DNA of 64,000 nt from a virus (IMGVR_UViG_3300045918_000214:1-64000); one strand, 5' to 3'. Positions 23,560 through 30,346 are shown, counted from the stretch's first letter. Notes: generated by a model from the letters alone, not told the origin. Made by a program: numbers and translations.

Positions 23560-25123
23560 ATTTCAGTCCTATTACAAAAGTTTTGTCCAGAACATCTCGA
23601 ATCTTATTCAAAATGAGCATTAGCTCGAACATTCCATTCTTGCCAAGTGGTTGGTGAGTAGCAAGTGAAAGTGCTTGTGATGTAGATGTCTGAGTGAACA
23701 TTGTGTCCAATCTATATGGTCCGAGTGAGGTAGAATCCAGCAGTGTAGCAACGTAGTTGTTTTGTATGCCCATCTGATATGTGAGAAACATTGTAAGTGC
23801 ATGCCCGGGTATCAATTTTGCATTTAGAGCAGAAAATGAAATAGCATTAGATCTAGAGAATCCATCCTGCGATTGGTTCCCAGTCATCTCTGCATACTGA
23901 TAGTCCGTCGATAAAGACCAATCACCTTTGGTAGTTGAAATACCCAGAGCAAAATTAGTAGACATAGAAGTCTCTGCTATAATGTAATCATACAGCTGTT
24001 CCCGAGATATACCAGAACGAACCAAAGCCTCGTTTACTGAGTTATACGGTACCTTTGAATCAAGTAGCAGACCCAGTTGAAGTGCTTTATCACCATATAG
24101 AACTGGTGACTTCCGTTTGTCATATAGAATAAAGTAACTACCAAAATTCAGGTCATCACGAGCTTGCATGGTCACTGAGTTGATTTGTCTATATGCAATG
24201 TCATATTCAGTAATGAACGTAGTCGAGAGTCCGTTCTTGAAGTATCGAATATCAGTTCCGATGGCTTGCCGTTCAACAAATGAATCTGCTATCTGCTCAT
24301 TGAAATAGACAGTGTACACTGTCGAGTCTATAAGCTGTGTTCGAGAGCCGCCAAAGAATGCTCGTTTGGTATCTGAATAGTTTAGAGCAGGTGACCCAGA
24401 AACTAATCTATACTCTACATCTGACCGAGAACCCATAGATAACTGAGCACCATCAAATTTACCAAGTATGCCAATTCCTGGATCTTGTCGACCAAGTTTT
24501 AGACCAAAATTTCTAAATGTATCTACAACCTCGACCGATGCCTGGTTTAACAGATACCGATCTTTGTCGGATTTACCCTCAACGTTCCGAATGTTTTCCT
24601 TGAAATTAATCTTCGTAGTATATTCGTCACGTTCAAACTTACCAGATGTAGATATATTTGAGATGTAGGATCTATCGGACTCTGAGCTTATCATATATGT
24701 AGAAACAGCACCTTCTACAGTTGATGTATTTGCCACACGGGGTTTATCTGGCGACTGTGGAGCAGTATCGTGCTGTGGGTTAGCGACCTCTAGAGTAAGT
24801 AGGCGCCTTCTCATTGATTCAAGTATCTGAGAATCTGGGTACATAGCAATGTACGCTCTATACTCACCCATAGCTTTTGTGGGTTTTCCTGAGCGTTCAT
24901 AAGCAACACCAATTCGTGCCTGAGCTTCTTGAGTAAATTTATTCTGTGGGAGTAGAAGGACTTTGTTTAAGATTAAGATTGCTGTGTCATAATCTTGAGC
25001 CCTGAGAGCATCTCGTGCTGTTTCCATTTGAACTGAAATGACGGAGATGTCTATATCCGGCTGAGTTTGTGAACTGGCCGCAAAAGAGATAAGTAACAAT
25101 ATAGTAGACAGCCATTTCCGCAT
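23549..25123 (-). CDS. Outer-membrane beta-barrel with N-terminal TPR region
   Basis: 524 residues from ATG 25123; upstream codons of the longer frame lie in a tRNA. Signal peptide MRKWLSTILLLISFAASS. Residues 25-105 form TPR-like helices (ALRAQDYDTAILILNKVLLL, ARIGVAYERSGKPTKAMGEY). Residues 140-524 are alternating amphipathic strands with FGLKLGRQDPGIGILGKFDGA near residue 225 and a final KYEF with C-terminal Phe, as in OM porins. This TPR-barrel type accompanies multihaem cytochromes in iron-cycling bacteria. Co-transcribed with two such cytochromes, so a porin-cytochrome conduit is inferred. Confidence 0.82.
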   Translation of the reverse strand: MRKWLSTILLLISFAASSQTQPDIDISVISVQMETARDALRAQDYDTAILILNKVLLLPQNKFTQEAQARIGVAYERSGKPTKAMGEYRAYIAMYPDSQILESMRRRLLTLEVANPQHDTAPQSPDKPRVANTSTVEGAVSTYMISSESDRSYISNISTSGKFERDEYTTKINFKENIRNVEGKSDKDRYLLNQASVEVVDTFRNFGLKLGRQDPGIGILGKFDGAQLSMGSRSDVEYRLVSGSPALNYSDTKRAFFGGSRTQLIDSTVYTVYFNEQIADSFVERQAIGTDIRYFKNGLSTTFITEYDIAYRQINSVTMQARDDLNFGSYFILYDKRKSPVLYGDKALQLGLLLDSKVPYNSVNEALVRSGISREQLYDYIIAETSMSTNFALGISTTKGDWSLSTDYQYAEMTGNQSQDGFSRSNAISFSALNAKLIPGHALTMFLTYQMGIQNNYVATLLDSTSLGPYRLDTMFTQTSTSQALSLATHQPLGKNGMFELMLILNKIRDVLDKTFVIGLKYEF

Positions 25124-25134
25124 GGCATATTTAA

Positions 25135-25209
25135 TGGTGGTAATGGTGAGAATCAAACTCACTTTGGGCACCGTATGAAGGTGGTGCATTATCCTAATGC
25201 TACATTACC
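25135..25209 (-). tRNA. tRNA with CAU anticodon (Met or Ile2)
   Basis: Acceptor GGTAATG/CATTACC, D arm GCAT/ATGC, anticodon loop TTCATAC, canonical T loop TTTGATT, CCA encoded. First tRNA of the cluster's distal end. Confidence 0.88.
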
Positions 25210-25307
25210 ATATCTAAATACACTAGAGGAATCGAACCTCACCCGGTGCATGCTGTTCCGGTAGCTCCAAGCGTCGTTGATCAAACGATAGTGTATTTAG
25301 ATATGGT
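25207..25307 (-). ncRNA. tRNA-like RNA in an 18-bp helix
   Basis: Perfect 18-bp helix (25307-25290 with 25224-25207) continues a tRNA acceptor ATACACT/AGTGTAT. D arm CGTT/AACG and canonical T arm TGAGGTTCGATTCCTCT are present, but the 32-base middle shows no 5-bp anticodon stem with a U33 loop. Anticodon not assignable; likely degenerate or non-translational. Confidence 0.55.
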
Positions 25308-25377
25308 AGGGCTCCACGGTACTGCCCCGTGTTCTTCTGATTAAAAGTCAGATATTTCACTTTAAAATTTGAACCCC
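25304..25377 (-). tRNA. tRNA-Lys (UUU), non-canonical T loop
   Basis: Acceptor GGGGTTC/GAGCCCT, anticodon stem TCTGA/TCAGA with loop CTTTTAA, T stem CACGG/CCGTG but T loop GGCAGTA, D loop TAAAGTG. CCA encoded. Confidence 0.85.
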
Positions 25378-25382
25378 GTTGA

Positions 25383-25457
25383 TGGTCCTCTGCCACGGTA
25401 ACGATCCGTGTTCTTCCGGGTAAGAGCCGGGAGCTTCACCATTAAAGCTTGCAGAAG
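25383..25457 (-). tRNA. tRNA-Lys (CUU), T loop ATCGTTA
   Basis: Acceptor CTTCTGC/GCAGAGG, D arm GCTT/AAGC, anticodon loop CTCTTAC, T stem CACGG/CCGTG with loop ATCGTTA; CCA encoded. Confidence 0.85.
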
Positions 25458-25541
25458 AGATTGTGTATAAAAATTTCTTTTACGTGCAACCACAAACCAT
25501 ACAACGGGGTTCATGATTACACTAGCGTTTGCCAGTGTGTT

Positions 25542-25727
25542 TCATATAGTTTCTGTACTTTCTTTGATGTCAATATTTGCGAAGTATTCTTGTTTAAGAT
25601 TTCCTCCACCTACTTTACTTAATCCTTCGATAGGATTCTTTTTGTGGCCGAAGCCGTTAACTTTTTGTCGTTTGCACATTAAGCAACCTGCACGTGCATT
25701 CTTTGGTTTACCGCGTTTGTGGTTCAT
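25542..25727 (-). CDS. Small basic protein within the tRNA cluster
   Basis: 61 residues; MNHKRGKPKNARAGCLMCKRQKVNGFGHKK is a basic CxxC peptide of a type seen in several phages. AGGATTACAT precedes the ATG. Possibly RNA or zinc binding; unknown. Confidence 0.65.
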   Translation of the reverse strand: MNHKRGKPKNARAGCLMCKRQKVNGFGHKKNPIEGLSKVGGGNLKQEYFANIDIKESTETI

Positions 25728-25735
25728 ATGTAATC

Positions 25736-26029
25736 CTAATGTACTAAAGCTGCCTTGAGAATTGCAATTTGCTTCCGTAGTTCTGCATTAATTTCTCGTT
25801 CCTCTTGGAGGTCATGCTGACATTGAAATGATTCATCTTTCCAAGTCTCAGTGACCGTATTCAGTAATCCTATCTGTGAATCGGAGATGGTGTCCTTCTC
25901 TTCAAGGTATTCTAATTGGTCTGCTAATTGAAGTAACAACAGAGTCATTTTGACGAGAAATTTTTCGTCAATCACTTCTGTGTTAATAATCTCCTTAGCG
26001 GTCTTTTTTAGATATTTTACGGTGATCAT
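25736..26029 (-). CDS. Helical hypothetical protein in the tRNA cluster
   Basis: 97 residues from ATG 26029 (alternative 26035). Leu/Glu-rich, predicted coiled coil in the last third (DLQEEREINAELRKQIAIL). The start lies in a TTCAAC-GTTGAA hairpin, without a clear RBS. No family recognised. Confidence 0.6.
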   Translation of the reverse strand: MITVKYLKKTAKEIINTEVIDEKFLVKMTLLLLQLADQLEYLEEKDTISDSQIGLLNTVTETWKDESFQCQHDLQEEREINAELRKQIAILKAALVH

Positions 26030-26059
26030 ATTCAACTTTTTGTTGAATATTTAATGTTT

Positions 26060-26134
26060 TGGTGCCTATTGTAGGAATCGGACCTACGATCTCTCGCATA
26101 CCAAGCGAGCGCAATACCACTATGCAAAATAGGC
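26060..26134 (-). tRNA. tRNA-Thr (GGU)
   Basis: Acceptor GCCTATT/AATAGGC, anticodon stem CTCGC/GCGAG, loop TTGGTAT, T loop TCCGATT, CCA encoded. Confidence 0.92.
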
Positions 26135-26139
26135 TAAAA

Positions 26140-26214
26140 TGGAGGGCCGTGAGGGAATCGAACCCCCGTCTAATGCTTCGAAGGCAATAATTCTGTCCGT
26201 TGAAATAACGGCCC
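26140..26214 (-). tRNA. tRNA-Arg (UCG)
   Basis: Acceptor GGGCCGT/ACGGCCC, anticodon loop CTTCGAA, T arm GGGGGTTCGATTCCCTC, CCA encoded. One T-T mismatch in the anticodon stem. Confidence 0.88.
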
Positions 26215-26219
26215 ATGTT

Positions 26220-26294
26220 TGGTACCCGAGGAGAATTTTGAAATCTCGACCTTCGCAGTGTAAGTGCGTTGCTCTACCTCTGAGCTACCCGGGC
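26220..26294 (-). tRNA. tRNA-Val (UAC)
   Basis: D arm GCTCAGAGGTAGAGC, anticodon loop CTTACAC, T loop TTCAAAA, CCA encoded. Confidence 0.9.
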
Positions 26295-26299
26295 ATATT

Positions 26300-26373
26300 T
26301 GGTACATCGTGAAAGAATCGAACTTTCGTACTCGCCAAGTCAAAGCGGTATTCTACCATTGAACTAACGATGC
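26300..26373 (-). tRNA. tRNA, anticodon reads GAC (Val)
   Basis: Acceptor GCATCGT/ACGATGT, D arm GTTC/GAAT, loop TTGACTT between CCGCT and GGCGA, canonical T arm, CCA encoded. Position 37 is T, so identity is less sure. Confidence 0.75.
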
Positions 26374-26379
26374 ATAATT

Positions 26380-26457
26380 TGGTGCGGATGGTGAGACTCG
26401 AACTCACAGAACTACTCCTTTTGAGAGAGCCGGCTTTACCAATTTGCCCACATCCGC
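26380..26457 (-). tRNA. tRNA-Leu (CAA) with short variable loop
   Basis: Acceptor GCGGATG/CATCCGC, Leu-like D arm, loop CTCAAAA, variable region only about 6 nt, T loop TTCGAGT, CCA encoded. Confidence 0.85.
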
Positions 26458-26464
26458 ATAAATG

Positions 26465-26580
26465 TATTGAATGAGCAAGATTACGAGGAGTGGACCCTGC
26501 CCTTATAGTCGTCGTTCAAGCATTTTATCTCCACAACAATGCAAGACACACCGGCCACTATCGAGGCTCTCATTCAAATC
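26465..26580 (-). ncRNA. Structured RNA between tRNAs
   Basis: TTGAATGAG (5' side, near 26575) pairs with CTCATTCAA near 26470; an internal GCATT/AATGC hairpin is present. A T-arm-like AGG-GTCCACT-CCT lacks the T-loop consensus. About 115 nt. Confidence 0.4.
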
Positions 26581-26581
26581 T

Positions 26582-26656
26582 TGGTACCCCTGAGTGGAAT
26601 CGGACCACTGTCTCTGGCTTCGCAAACCAGTATACTTTCCATTGTACTACAGGGAT
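26582..26656 (-). tRNA. tRNA-Arg (GCG)
   Basis: Anticodon stem CTGGT/GCCAG, loop TTGCGAA; acceptor ATCCCTG/CAGGGGT; CCA encoded. Confidence 0.9.
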
Positions 26657-26662
26657 AAATTT

Positions 26663-26739
26663 TGGTGCGGATGGTGGGACTCGAACCCACAGCTTACGGC
26701 TTCTAAGACCGCTGCGTTTACCAATTTCGCCACATCCGC
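26663..26739 (-). tRNA. tRNA-Leu (UAG) with short variable loop
   Basis: Acceptor GCGGATG/CATCCGC, D arm GCG..CGC as in bacterial Leu tRNAs, loop CTTAGAA, variable loop AAGCT (5 nt), canonical T arm, CCA encoded. Confidence 0.9.
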
Positions 26740-26755
26740 GTTAAAACAATTTAGG

Positions 26756-26826
26756 GGTGACCTGAGGGTACCGCCCCCTCTTAACTAAGTTCACAGCCTA
26801 GGTCATTACTTTTATGATAAGGCCAC
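26756..26826 (-). tRNA. tRNA-His (GUG), non-canonical T loop
   Basis: Acceptor GTGGCCT/AGGTCAC with C73, anticodon stem CTAGG/CTTAG, loop CTGTGAA, T loop GGCGGTA, D loop AAAAGTA. No encoded CCA. Flanking AATTTAGG/CCTAAATT extends the acceptor. Confidence 0.82.
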
Positions 26827-26843
26827 ACCTAAATTGTCTTTAG

Positions 26844-26918
26844 TGGCAGGGATACTAGGATTTGAACCTAGACTGACGGTTTTGGAGACCGCGATGCTGC
26901 CAATTACACTATATCCCT
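26844..26918 (-). tRNA. tRNA-Trp (CCA)
   Basis: Acceptor AGGGATA/TATCCCT, loop CTCCAAA, T loop TTCAAAT, G73 and CCA encoded. Confidence 0.93.
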
Positions 26919-26927
26919 GTAAATCCA

Positions 26928-27080
26928 TTAAGCTGCCATTTTAGCAGCAATTTTCTTTCGCTGTTTGGTTGCCTTCAAACCCAATTTGTCCAACTGGGCC
27001 AATTGGTCCGTTGGTGACAACTTTGCCCACGCTGTATTACGAGCCACGGCCTCTGAATGCTTCACACTTCTATCTTTCAT
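26928..27080 (-). CDS. Small basic protein in the tRNA cluster
   Basis: 50 residues, MKDRSVKHSEAVARNTAWAK then a helical KLGLKATKQRKKIAAKMAA tail. GGAG lies 8 bases before the ATG at 27080. Strongly basic; may bind RNA. Unknown family. Confidence 0.55.
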   Translation of the reverse strand: MKDRSVKHSEAVARNTAWAKLSPTDQLAQLDKLGLKATKQRKKIAAKMAA

Positions 27081-27115
27081 TTGGAGTACTCCATCTAGTT
27101 AAAAATCAATAATAT

Positions 27116-27190
27116 TGGCACCCCGTGAAGGAATCGAACCTTCTAACCGTGATTCAAAGTCACGTATGCATGCCATTGCATATACGAGGA
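27116..27190 (-). tRNA. tRNA-Gln (UUG)
   Basis: Anticodon stem CGTGA/TCACG, loop CTTTGAA, T arm GAAGGTTCGATTCCTTC, G73, CCA encoded. Position 1-72 is unpaired (T-T), as tolerated for Gln. Confidence 0.9.
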
Positions 27191-27201
27191 GTATGTATAA
27201 C

Positions 27202-27320
27202 AGGGTCACTTTAATTGGCGGCTGCTCTACCAACTGAGCTACGTAAAAGGTTTCACACTAATACGGTGAGACTCGAACTCACGACAGGCTGCTTGGATTT
27301 AAGTATGCTGAACTGACCCT
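27202..27320 (-). ncRNA. 119-nt RNA with T arm preceding D arm
   Basis: Closed by AGGGTCA/TGACCCT (27320-27314 with 27208-27202) and opening with GTTCAGCA. Inside, a canonical T arm GTGAGTTCGAGTCTCAC comes before a canonical D arm GTAGCTCAGTTGGTAGAGC; CGTATTAG after the T arm can pair 6 of 8 with CTTTTACG before the D arm. The order resembles a circularly permuted tRNA, but no matching anticodon stem is found. Confidence 0.45.
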
Positions 27321-27329
27321 AAAGATAAC

Positions 27330-27389
27330 AGGATAATTTTTACGGTTTTGATTAAAAGTCAAATGTATTTGTTTTGCTGAACTTATCCT
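27330..27389 (-). ncRNA. 60-nt tRNA-like RNA with TTT loop, no T arm
   Basis: Acceptor AGGATAA/TTATCCT, GTTCAGCA motif, CAAA-TACA-TTTG hairpin and a TTTGA-CTTTTAA-TCAAA anticodon-like arm (UUU). The T arm is missing. Confidence 0.5.
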
Positions 27390-27395
27390 AAATTT

Positions 27396-27485
27396 TGGCG
27401 GAGAATCAGGGAGTCGAACCCTGTAAGCTACTTTCGTAACTTTACTGATTAGCAATCAGCTGCATTACCGTCCTGCCCATTCTCC
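27396..27485 (-). tRNA. tRNA-Ser (GCU)
   Basis: Class II: acceptor GGAGAAT/ATTCTCC, loop TTGCTAA, long variable arm, T loop TTCGACT, CCA encoded. Confidence 0.93.
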
Positions 27486-27489
27486 ATTC

Positions 27490-28053
27490 TTACTGTAACC
27501 GAGCACGTGAGTGCTTAGGTAGATGTGCTGTAAGAAATTCCATCTGATCTGCAAGAATATTTCTATTTGCAAGAATCAGAGCTTCTGCACGGTCAGGAAT
27601 GTATGGAGCATATAGCAACGTAAGTCCTGCCTTTTCTACCGACTTGTCATCTTTATAGTTATTGCAAGGCTTGCAAGCAGTAACCACATTCATCCAAGTA
27701 TTCGGACCACCTTTGGAAACAGGAACAATGTGATCCCGTGTAGCATCATGATCTCTCACGTGCGAACCACAGTAACAACAAATATGTCTGTCTCGACCAA
27801 ATAGATTTCTATTGGTCAGTGGGACTGATCTATTCTTTGTACGACCAAGTGAGCGAATAGCTACAATTGATGGCACAGACACAGTTGATTGTTCACCGGT
27901 CAGTCTTGAATTTCCACCACGGTAAATGGTTTCGTCACCAAGAGACCAAGCAATCAAATCTTTAACTTTGTAACAAACTCCTTCTTCCCAAGTGGACCAG
28001 CGTTGTGGAATTCCAGCTGAGTCAAGAGTCAATACTAATGGATGATTTCTCAC
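27490..28053 (-). CDS. HNH endonuclease
   Basis: 187 residues. Zinc and catalytic core CCYCGSHVRDHDATRDHIVPVSKGG near residues 93-116 (DH catalytic pair), then NVVTACKPCNNYK (CxxC...HxxxH type). N-terminal part is family specific. Free-standing HNH nucleases of this type are common in T4-like phages and bacteria; its position inside the tRNA cluster fits a mobile homing gene. Ends 4 bases before tRNA-Ser. Confidence 0.87.
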   Translation of the reverse strand: MRNHPLVLTLDSAGIPQRWSTWEEGVCYKVKDLIAWSLGDETIYRGGNSRLTGEQSTVSVPSIVAIRSLGRTKNRSVPLTNRNLFGRDRHICCYCGSHVRDHDATRDHIVPVSKGGPNTWMNVVTACKPCNNYKDDKSVEKAGLTLLYAPYIPDRAEALILANRNILADQMEFLTAHLPKHSRARLQ

Positions 28054-28084
28054 AATGCCCGTCCTTTCTATAATTAAGTTTGTT

Positions 28085-28172
28085 TAGTGTGACAGGATTT
28101 TCACCTGCAAACCCTCCTAGCACAAGCTTTACAGCTTATCCGCCGGCATTCTAAATGTTGAACTACACACTA
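28085..28172 (-). tRNA. tRNA-like, GUA in anticodon-like loop (Tyr?)
   Basis: Acceptor TAGTGTG/CACACTA extended by outside pairs, T arm GCAGG-TGAAAAT-CCTGT, 6-bp stem ATAAGC/GCTTGT enclosing TGTAAA, and a long variable region. CCA not encoded. Second Tyr-type gene; may be defective. Confidence 0.5.
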
Positions 28173-28177
28173 AAATT

Positions 28178-28250
28178 TGGTTGCGTACCCCTGAATTGAA
28201 CAGGTCCTGAGGGTTATGAGCCCACCGTGCTACCATCACACTCGGCCGCG
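28178..28250 (-). tRNA. Initiator-like tRNA-Met (CAU)
   Basis: Anticodon arm GTGGG-CTCATAA-CCCTC carries the initiator three G-C pairs; C1-A72 mismatch; 3' end CGCAACCA as in bacterial fMet. T loop TTCAATT. The lower acceptor stem pairs poorly. Confidence 0.75.
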
Positions 28251-28475
28251 ATATTCATCTGCTTACGATTATGCAGAGTATGTGTCGATACTAGAGGTAC
28301 TCAGTGGAGTACTTAGTCCATACCGATTTATTCATCCGCTTACTTGATACGGAACTTAGTTTTTTGAAGGCCAAGTAGTGTAATAACGCCTACAACTTAC
28401 GGATGTTAATCGGACGCCTGAGTAGCCAACAAAGCTACTCTACCGGTGACGTCAAACGGTCCTAAGGGGATCCTT
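28251..28475 (-). ncRNA. Structured non-tRNA spacer
   Basis: Minus-strand hairpins: GAGTAGC-TTTGTTG-GCTACTC within a GACG/CGTC outer stem, and GTACTC-CACT-GAGTAC extended by CTA/TAG and GGTA/TATC. No tRNA arm consensus and no ORF. Confidence 0.45.
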
Positions 28476-28560
28476 TGGTGCAGCTGGTCGGAATCGAACC
28501 GACACGGATTTCTCCACTAGCTTCTTAGACTAGCGTGGCTACCAATTACACCACAGCTGC
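28476..28560 (-). tRNA. tRNA-Leu (AAG), class II
   Basis: Acceptor GCAGCTG/CAGCTGC, anticodon stem CTAGT/GCTAG, loop CTAAGAA, long variable arm GGAG/ATCC, T loop TTCGATT, CCA encoded. Confidence 0.88.
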
Positions 28561-28565
28561 AATAC

Positions 28566-28662
28566 CCAATTCAAAACACACTGCCAAGAACTCCTGAGCG
28601 GTTAACCTCAGTCCTAATGTTCACACAAGAAACCACTAATGTGGGAATGTGTTTTGAATTGG
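28566..28662 (-). ncRNA. 97-nt RNA in a 15-bp helix
   Basis: Perfect 15-bp helix (28662-28648 with 28580-28566) overlapping the CCA of tRNA-Thr; internal CTGAG/CTCAG and CCAC/GTGG hairpins. Confidence 0.45.
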
Positions 28663-28734
28663 TGCCCCAGGACGGAATCGAACCGCCACACCCTGCTTAC
28701 AAAACAGGACCTCTACCACTAAGGATACAAGGGC
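28660..28734 (-). tRNA. tRNA-Thr (UGU)
   Basis: Anticodon stem CCTGT/GCAGG, loop TTTGTAA, T loop TTCGATT, CCA encoded. Confidence 0.9.
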
Positions 28735-28740
28735 TAAAAT

Positions 28741-28815
28741 TGGTATGAGCACCCGGTTACGCTCCGGGATCTTCTGTTTGGCAAACAGATACACGAACTA
28801 CTGTGCTATGCCCAT
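28741..28815 (-). tRNA. tRNA-Gly (GCC), T loop AGCGTAA
   Basis: Acceptor ATGGGCA/TGCTCAT, anticodon stem TCTGT/ACAGA, loop TTGCCAA, T stem CCCGG/CCGGG with loop AGCGTAA, D loop AGTAGTTC; CCA encoded. Confidence 0.85.
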
Positions 28816-28852
28816 GTTGTTCTTATTTTTATTCTTTAATCTAAACTACTAG

Positions 28853-28927
28853 TGGTCCGCCGTGAGGGAATCGAACCCCCGTTCGGACGTTAGAAGTGTC
28901 CTGTATTTTCCACTATACGAACGGCAG
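28853..28927 (-). tRNA. tRNA-Arg (UCU)
   Basis: Acceptor CTGCCGT/ACGGCGG, loop CTTCTAA, T loop TTCGATT, CCA encoded. Confidence 0.9.
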
Positions 28928-28937
28928 ATAATATCAC

Positions 28938-29017
28938 AGGATCGTTCTCTACTTTTTGATTTAAGTCAGAACATCGAAACTGACAGCCAAATGTATTTGG
29001 TTTGCTGTAACGATCCT
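28938..29017 (-). ncRNA. 80-nt three-hairpin RNA
   Basis: Closed by 9-bp AGGATCGTT/AACGATCCT; ACAGC/GCTGT stem around CCAAA-TACA-TTTGG, then a GTCAG/CTGAC hairpin and ACTT/AAGT hairpin. Shares CAGCAAA and CAAATACATTTG with the 27330-27389 RNA. Confidence 0.5.
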
Positions 29018-29022
29018 AAAAC

Positions 29023-29096
29023 TGGTCTCGGTAGTAGGAATCGAACCTACGCTCCTTGGTCCCAAACCAAGAGTGATACCATTTCACCACACCGAG
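29023..29096 (-). tRNA. tRNA-Pro (UGG)
   Basis: Anticodon stem CTTGG/CCAAG, loop TTTGGGA, T loop TTCGATT, CCA encoded. Confidence 0.92.
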
Positions 29097-29112
29097 TATA
29101 ATCTATTTATTC

Positions 29113-29186
29113 TGGAACACCTACTCAGAATCGAACTGAGTTCAACGGGTTTGCAATCCGCTGCCTATCCAACGGGCTCTAGGTGC
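29113..29186 (-). tRNA. tRNA-Cys (GCA)
   Basis: Acceptor GCACCTA/TAGGTGT, loop TTGCAAA, U73 typical of Cys, T stem CTCAG/CTGAG, CCA encoded. Confidence 0.92.
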
Positions 29187-29193
29187 ATATATT

Positions 29194-29281
29194 AGTAAGC
29201 AGGCTGAAATAGAATGGTGCGGATTCGAACCGCCTGTTAGTTCCCAGGACATTCCATGCCCGTTTCAGTCAGGCCCTGCTT
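29194..29281 (-). ncRNA. Nested-helix RNA with a tRNA T arm
   Basis: Helices AAGCAGG/CCTGCTT, CTGAAA/TTTCAG and GGAATG/CATTCT are nested; the core holds a CCTG/CAGG hairpin and GCGG-TTCGAAT-CCGC. No anticodon arm. Confidence 0.45.
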
Positions 29282-29285
29282 AATT

Positions 29286-29377
29286 TGGCGGAGAGCAGAG
29301 GAGTCGAACCCCATCCTATTTCTAAGAACCTGGTTTTCAAGGCCAGTCGCAGGACCATCCCCGCTGCATTACTCTCC
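29286..29377 (-). tRNA. tRNA-Ser (UGA)
   Basis: Class II, acceptor GGAGAGT/GCTCTCC, loop CTTGAAA, T loop TTCGACT, CCA encoded. Confidence 0.93.
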
Positions 29378-29384
29378 ATATCTT

Positions 29385-29463
29385 TGGTGGGGTGTCTAGG
29401 AATCGAACCTAGTTCTACTGCTCTTCAGGCAGTCGCTGAAATGACCACACTAGCTCACACCCC
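29385..29463 (-). tRNA. tRNA-Phe (GAA)
   Basis: Acceptor GGGGTGT/ACACCCC, anticodon stem ACTGC/GCAGT, loop CTGAAGA, T loop TTCGATT, CCA encoded; D loop unusually long. Confidence 0.92.
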
Positions 29464-29927
29464 GAAATTTAGCCCACCGCTTCGTTAGGACTCTTACCCC
29501 AGTTTTTCTCAAATGCTACCCACATACGCTAAACGATATGGACACCTGACGCAGTATATCACTGCAAAGAGCACCGCGTAGGGATGATGCTCTACTGTTT
29601 ACTTTGTGGCTCTTGCTTTCCACTTGATTCAATTCATACCGACCTGGAGGATTTATACCCCCGTCTTTTCTAGACCCACGTCAGCTGTGGATGACGATTT
29701 TCTTCTTGCAAGAAACTTGCTTTGTAAAATTCATCATGCTTCTGTTTCTTGGTTTGCATGGGACCTCAGAATCGTTAGATTAAGATTCGAGCCTTCGGCT
29801 TAGATTCTTGGAATGTCTAGGGTATAGATCATCCCGTTGTTTCACTTTCCCACAAACCTTTCGGCCAATTTGTCTTTCGAGAAATTGTTAAGTTGAAACT
29901 TTGTAGAGAGCGACTCTACCATTCTGC
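29464..29927 (-). ncRNA. 464-nt structured spacer without genes
   Basis: No ORF or tRNA. Hairpins seen: AGAGCA/TGCTCT, GCAGT-GATAT-ACTGC, TTTAGC/GCTAAA outer pair near 29468-29535, and a 12-bp AAGAATCTAAGC/GCTCGAATCTT stem near 29785. Confidence 0.4.
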
Positions 29928-30001
29928 TGGTGCCCACGTAAGGAATCGGACCTTCGTCTAACGATTATCAGTCGTTTGCTCTACCATTGAGCTACATGGG
30001 C
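29928..30001 (-). tRNA. tRNA-Ile (GAU)
   Basis: Acceptor GCCCATG/CGTGGGC, D arm GCTCAATGGTAGAGC, anticodon stem AACGA/TCGTT, loop CTGATAA, CCA encoded. Confidence 0.93.
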
Positions 30002-30060
30002 AAATTAATTGAAGTCCTGCTTGCCGTTGTGGTGCAGGGAACCATGGCGTCTTCAAATCT

Positions 30061-30136
30061 TGGAGTCGCATAGGGGTTACGATCCCCTCTACTCAGCTTG
30101 AAAGGCTGATGACCTCACCAGAAGTCCAATGCGACA
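30061..30136 (-). tRNA. tRNA-Glu (UUC), T loop ATCGTAA
   Basis: Acceptor GTCGCAT/ATGCGAC, anticodon stem TCAGC/GCTGA, loop CTTTCAA, T arm AGGGG-ATCGTAA-CCCCT, CCA encoded. Confidence 0.9.
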
Positions 30137-30147
30137 TTAAAATGACT

Positions 30148-30237
30148 TCCCAGACAGGAATCGAACCTGTGTTATCCGGATCACATCATCCGTGACCACT
30201 CCATCGGCATCCGCGCGGATGATGCCTACACTGGGAA
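30148..30237 (-). tRNA. tRNA-like with extra GC-rich hairpin, anticodon unclear
   Basis: Acceptor TTCCCAG/CTGGGAA and canonical T arm ACAGGTTCGATTCCTGT. An inserted palindromic stem (GGCATC..GATGCC) follows the acceptor. The anticodon-like arm is CGGAT-GATGTG-ATCCG with a 6-nt loop. No encoded CCA. Confidence 0.5.
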
Positions 30238-30250
30238 ATAAAATTGGGCA

Positions 30251-30346
30251 CAATGCTAAGCTGACCATCTAGGAATCGAACCTAGCTTATTCTCCGTTAA
30301 CAGCGGAGCGCCTACACCATGTTTGCTTATGGTCAGCTTAGCATTG
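30251..30346 (-). tRNA. tRNA-Asn (GUU) inside an 18-bp helix
   Basis: tRNA proper is 30262-30335: acceptor TGACCAT/ATGGTCA, anticodon stem CTCCG/CGGAG, loop CTGTTAA, T stem CTAGG/CCTAG. Flanks pair for 11 further bases, giving a perfect 18-bp duplex. No encoded CCA, so the ends must be cut and CCA added. Confidence 0.88.

Noticed and set aside
25303-25520. Short minus-strand frame beginning MNPVVWFVVARK near 25514
   Set aside because: Runs through tRNA-Lys genes; no RBS; better explained as tRNA spacer.
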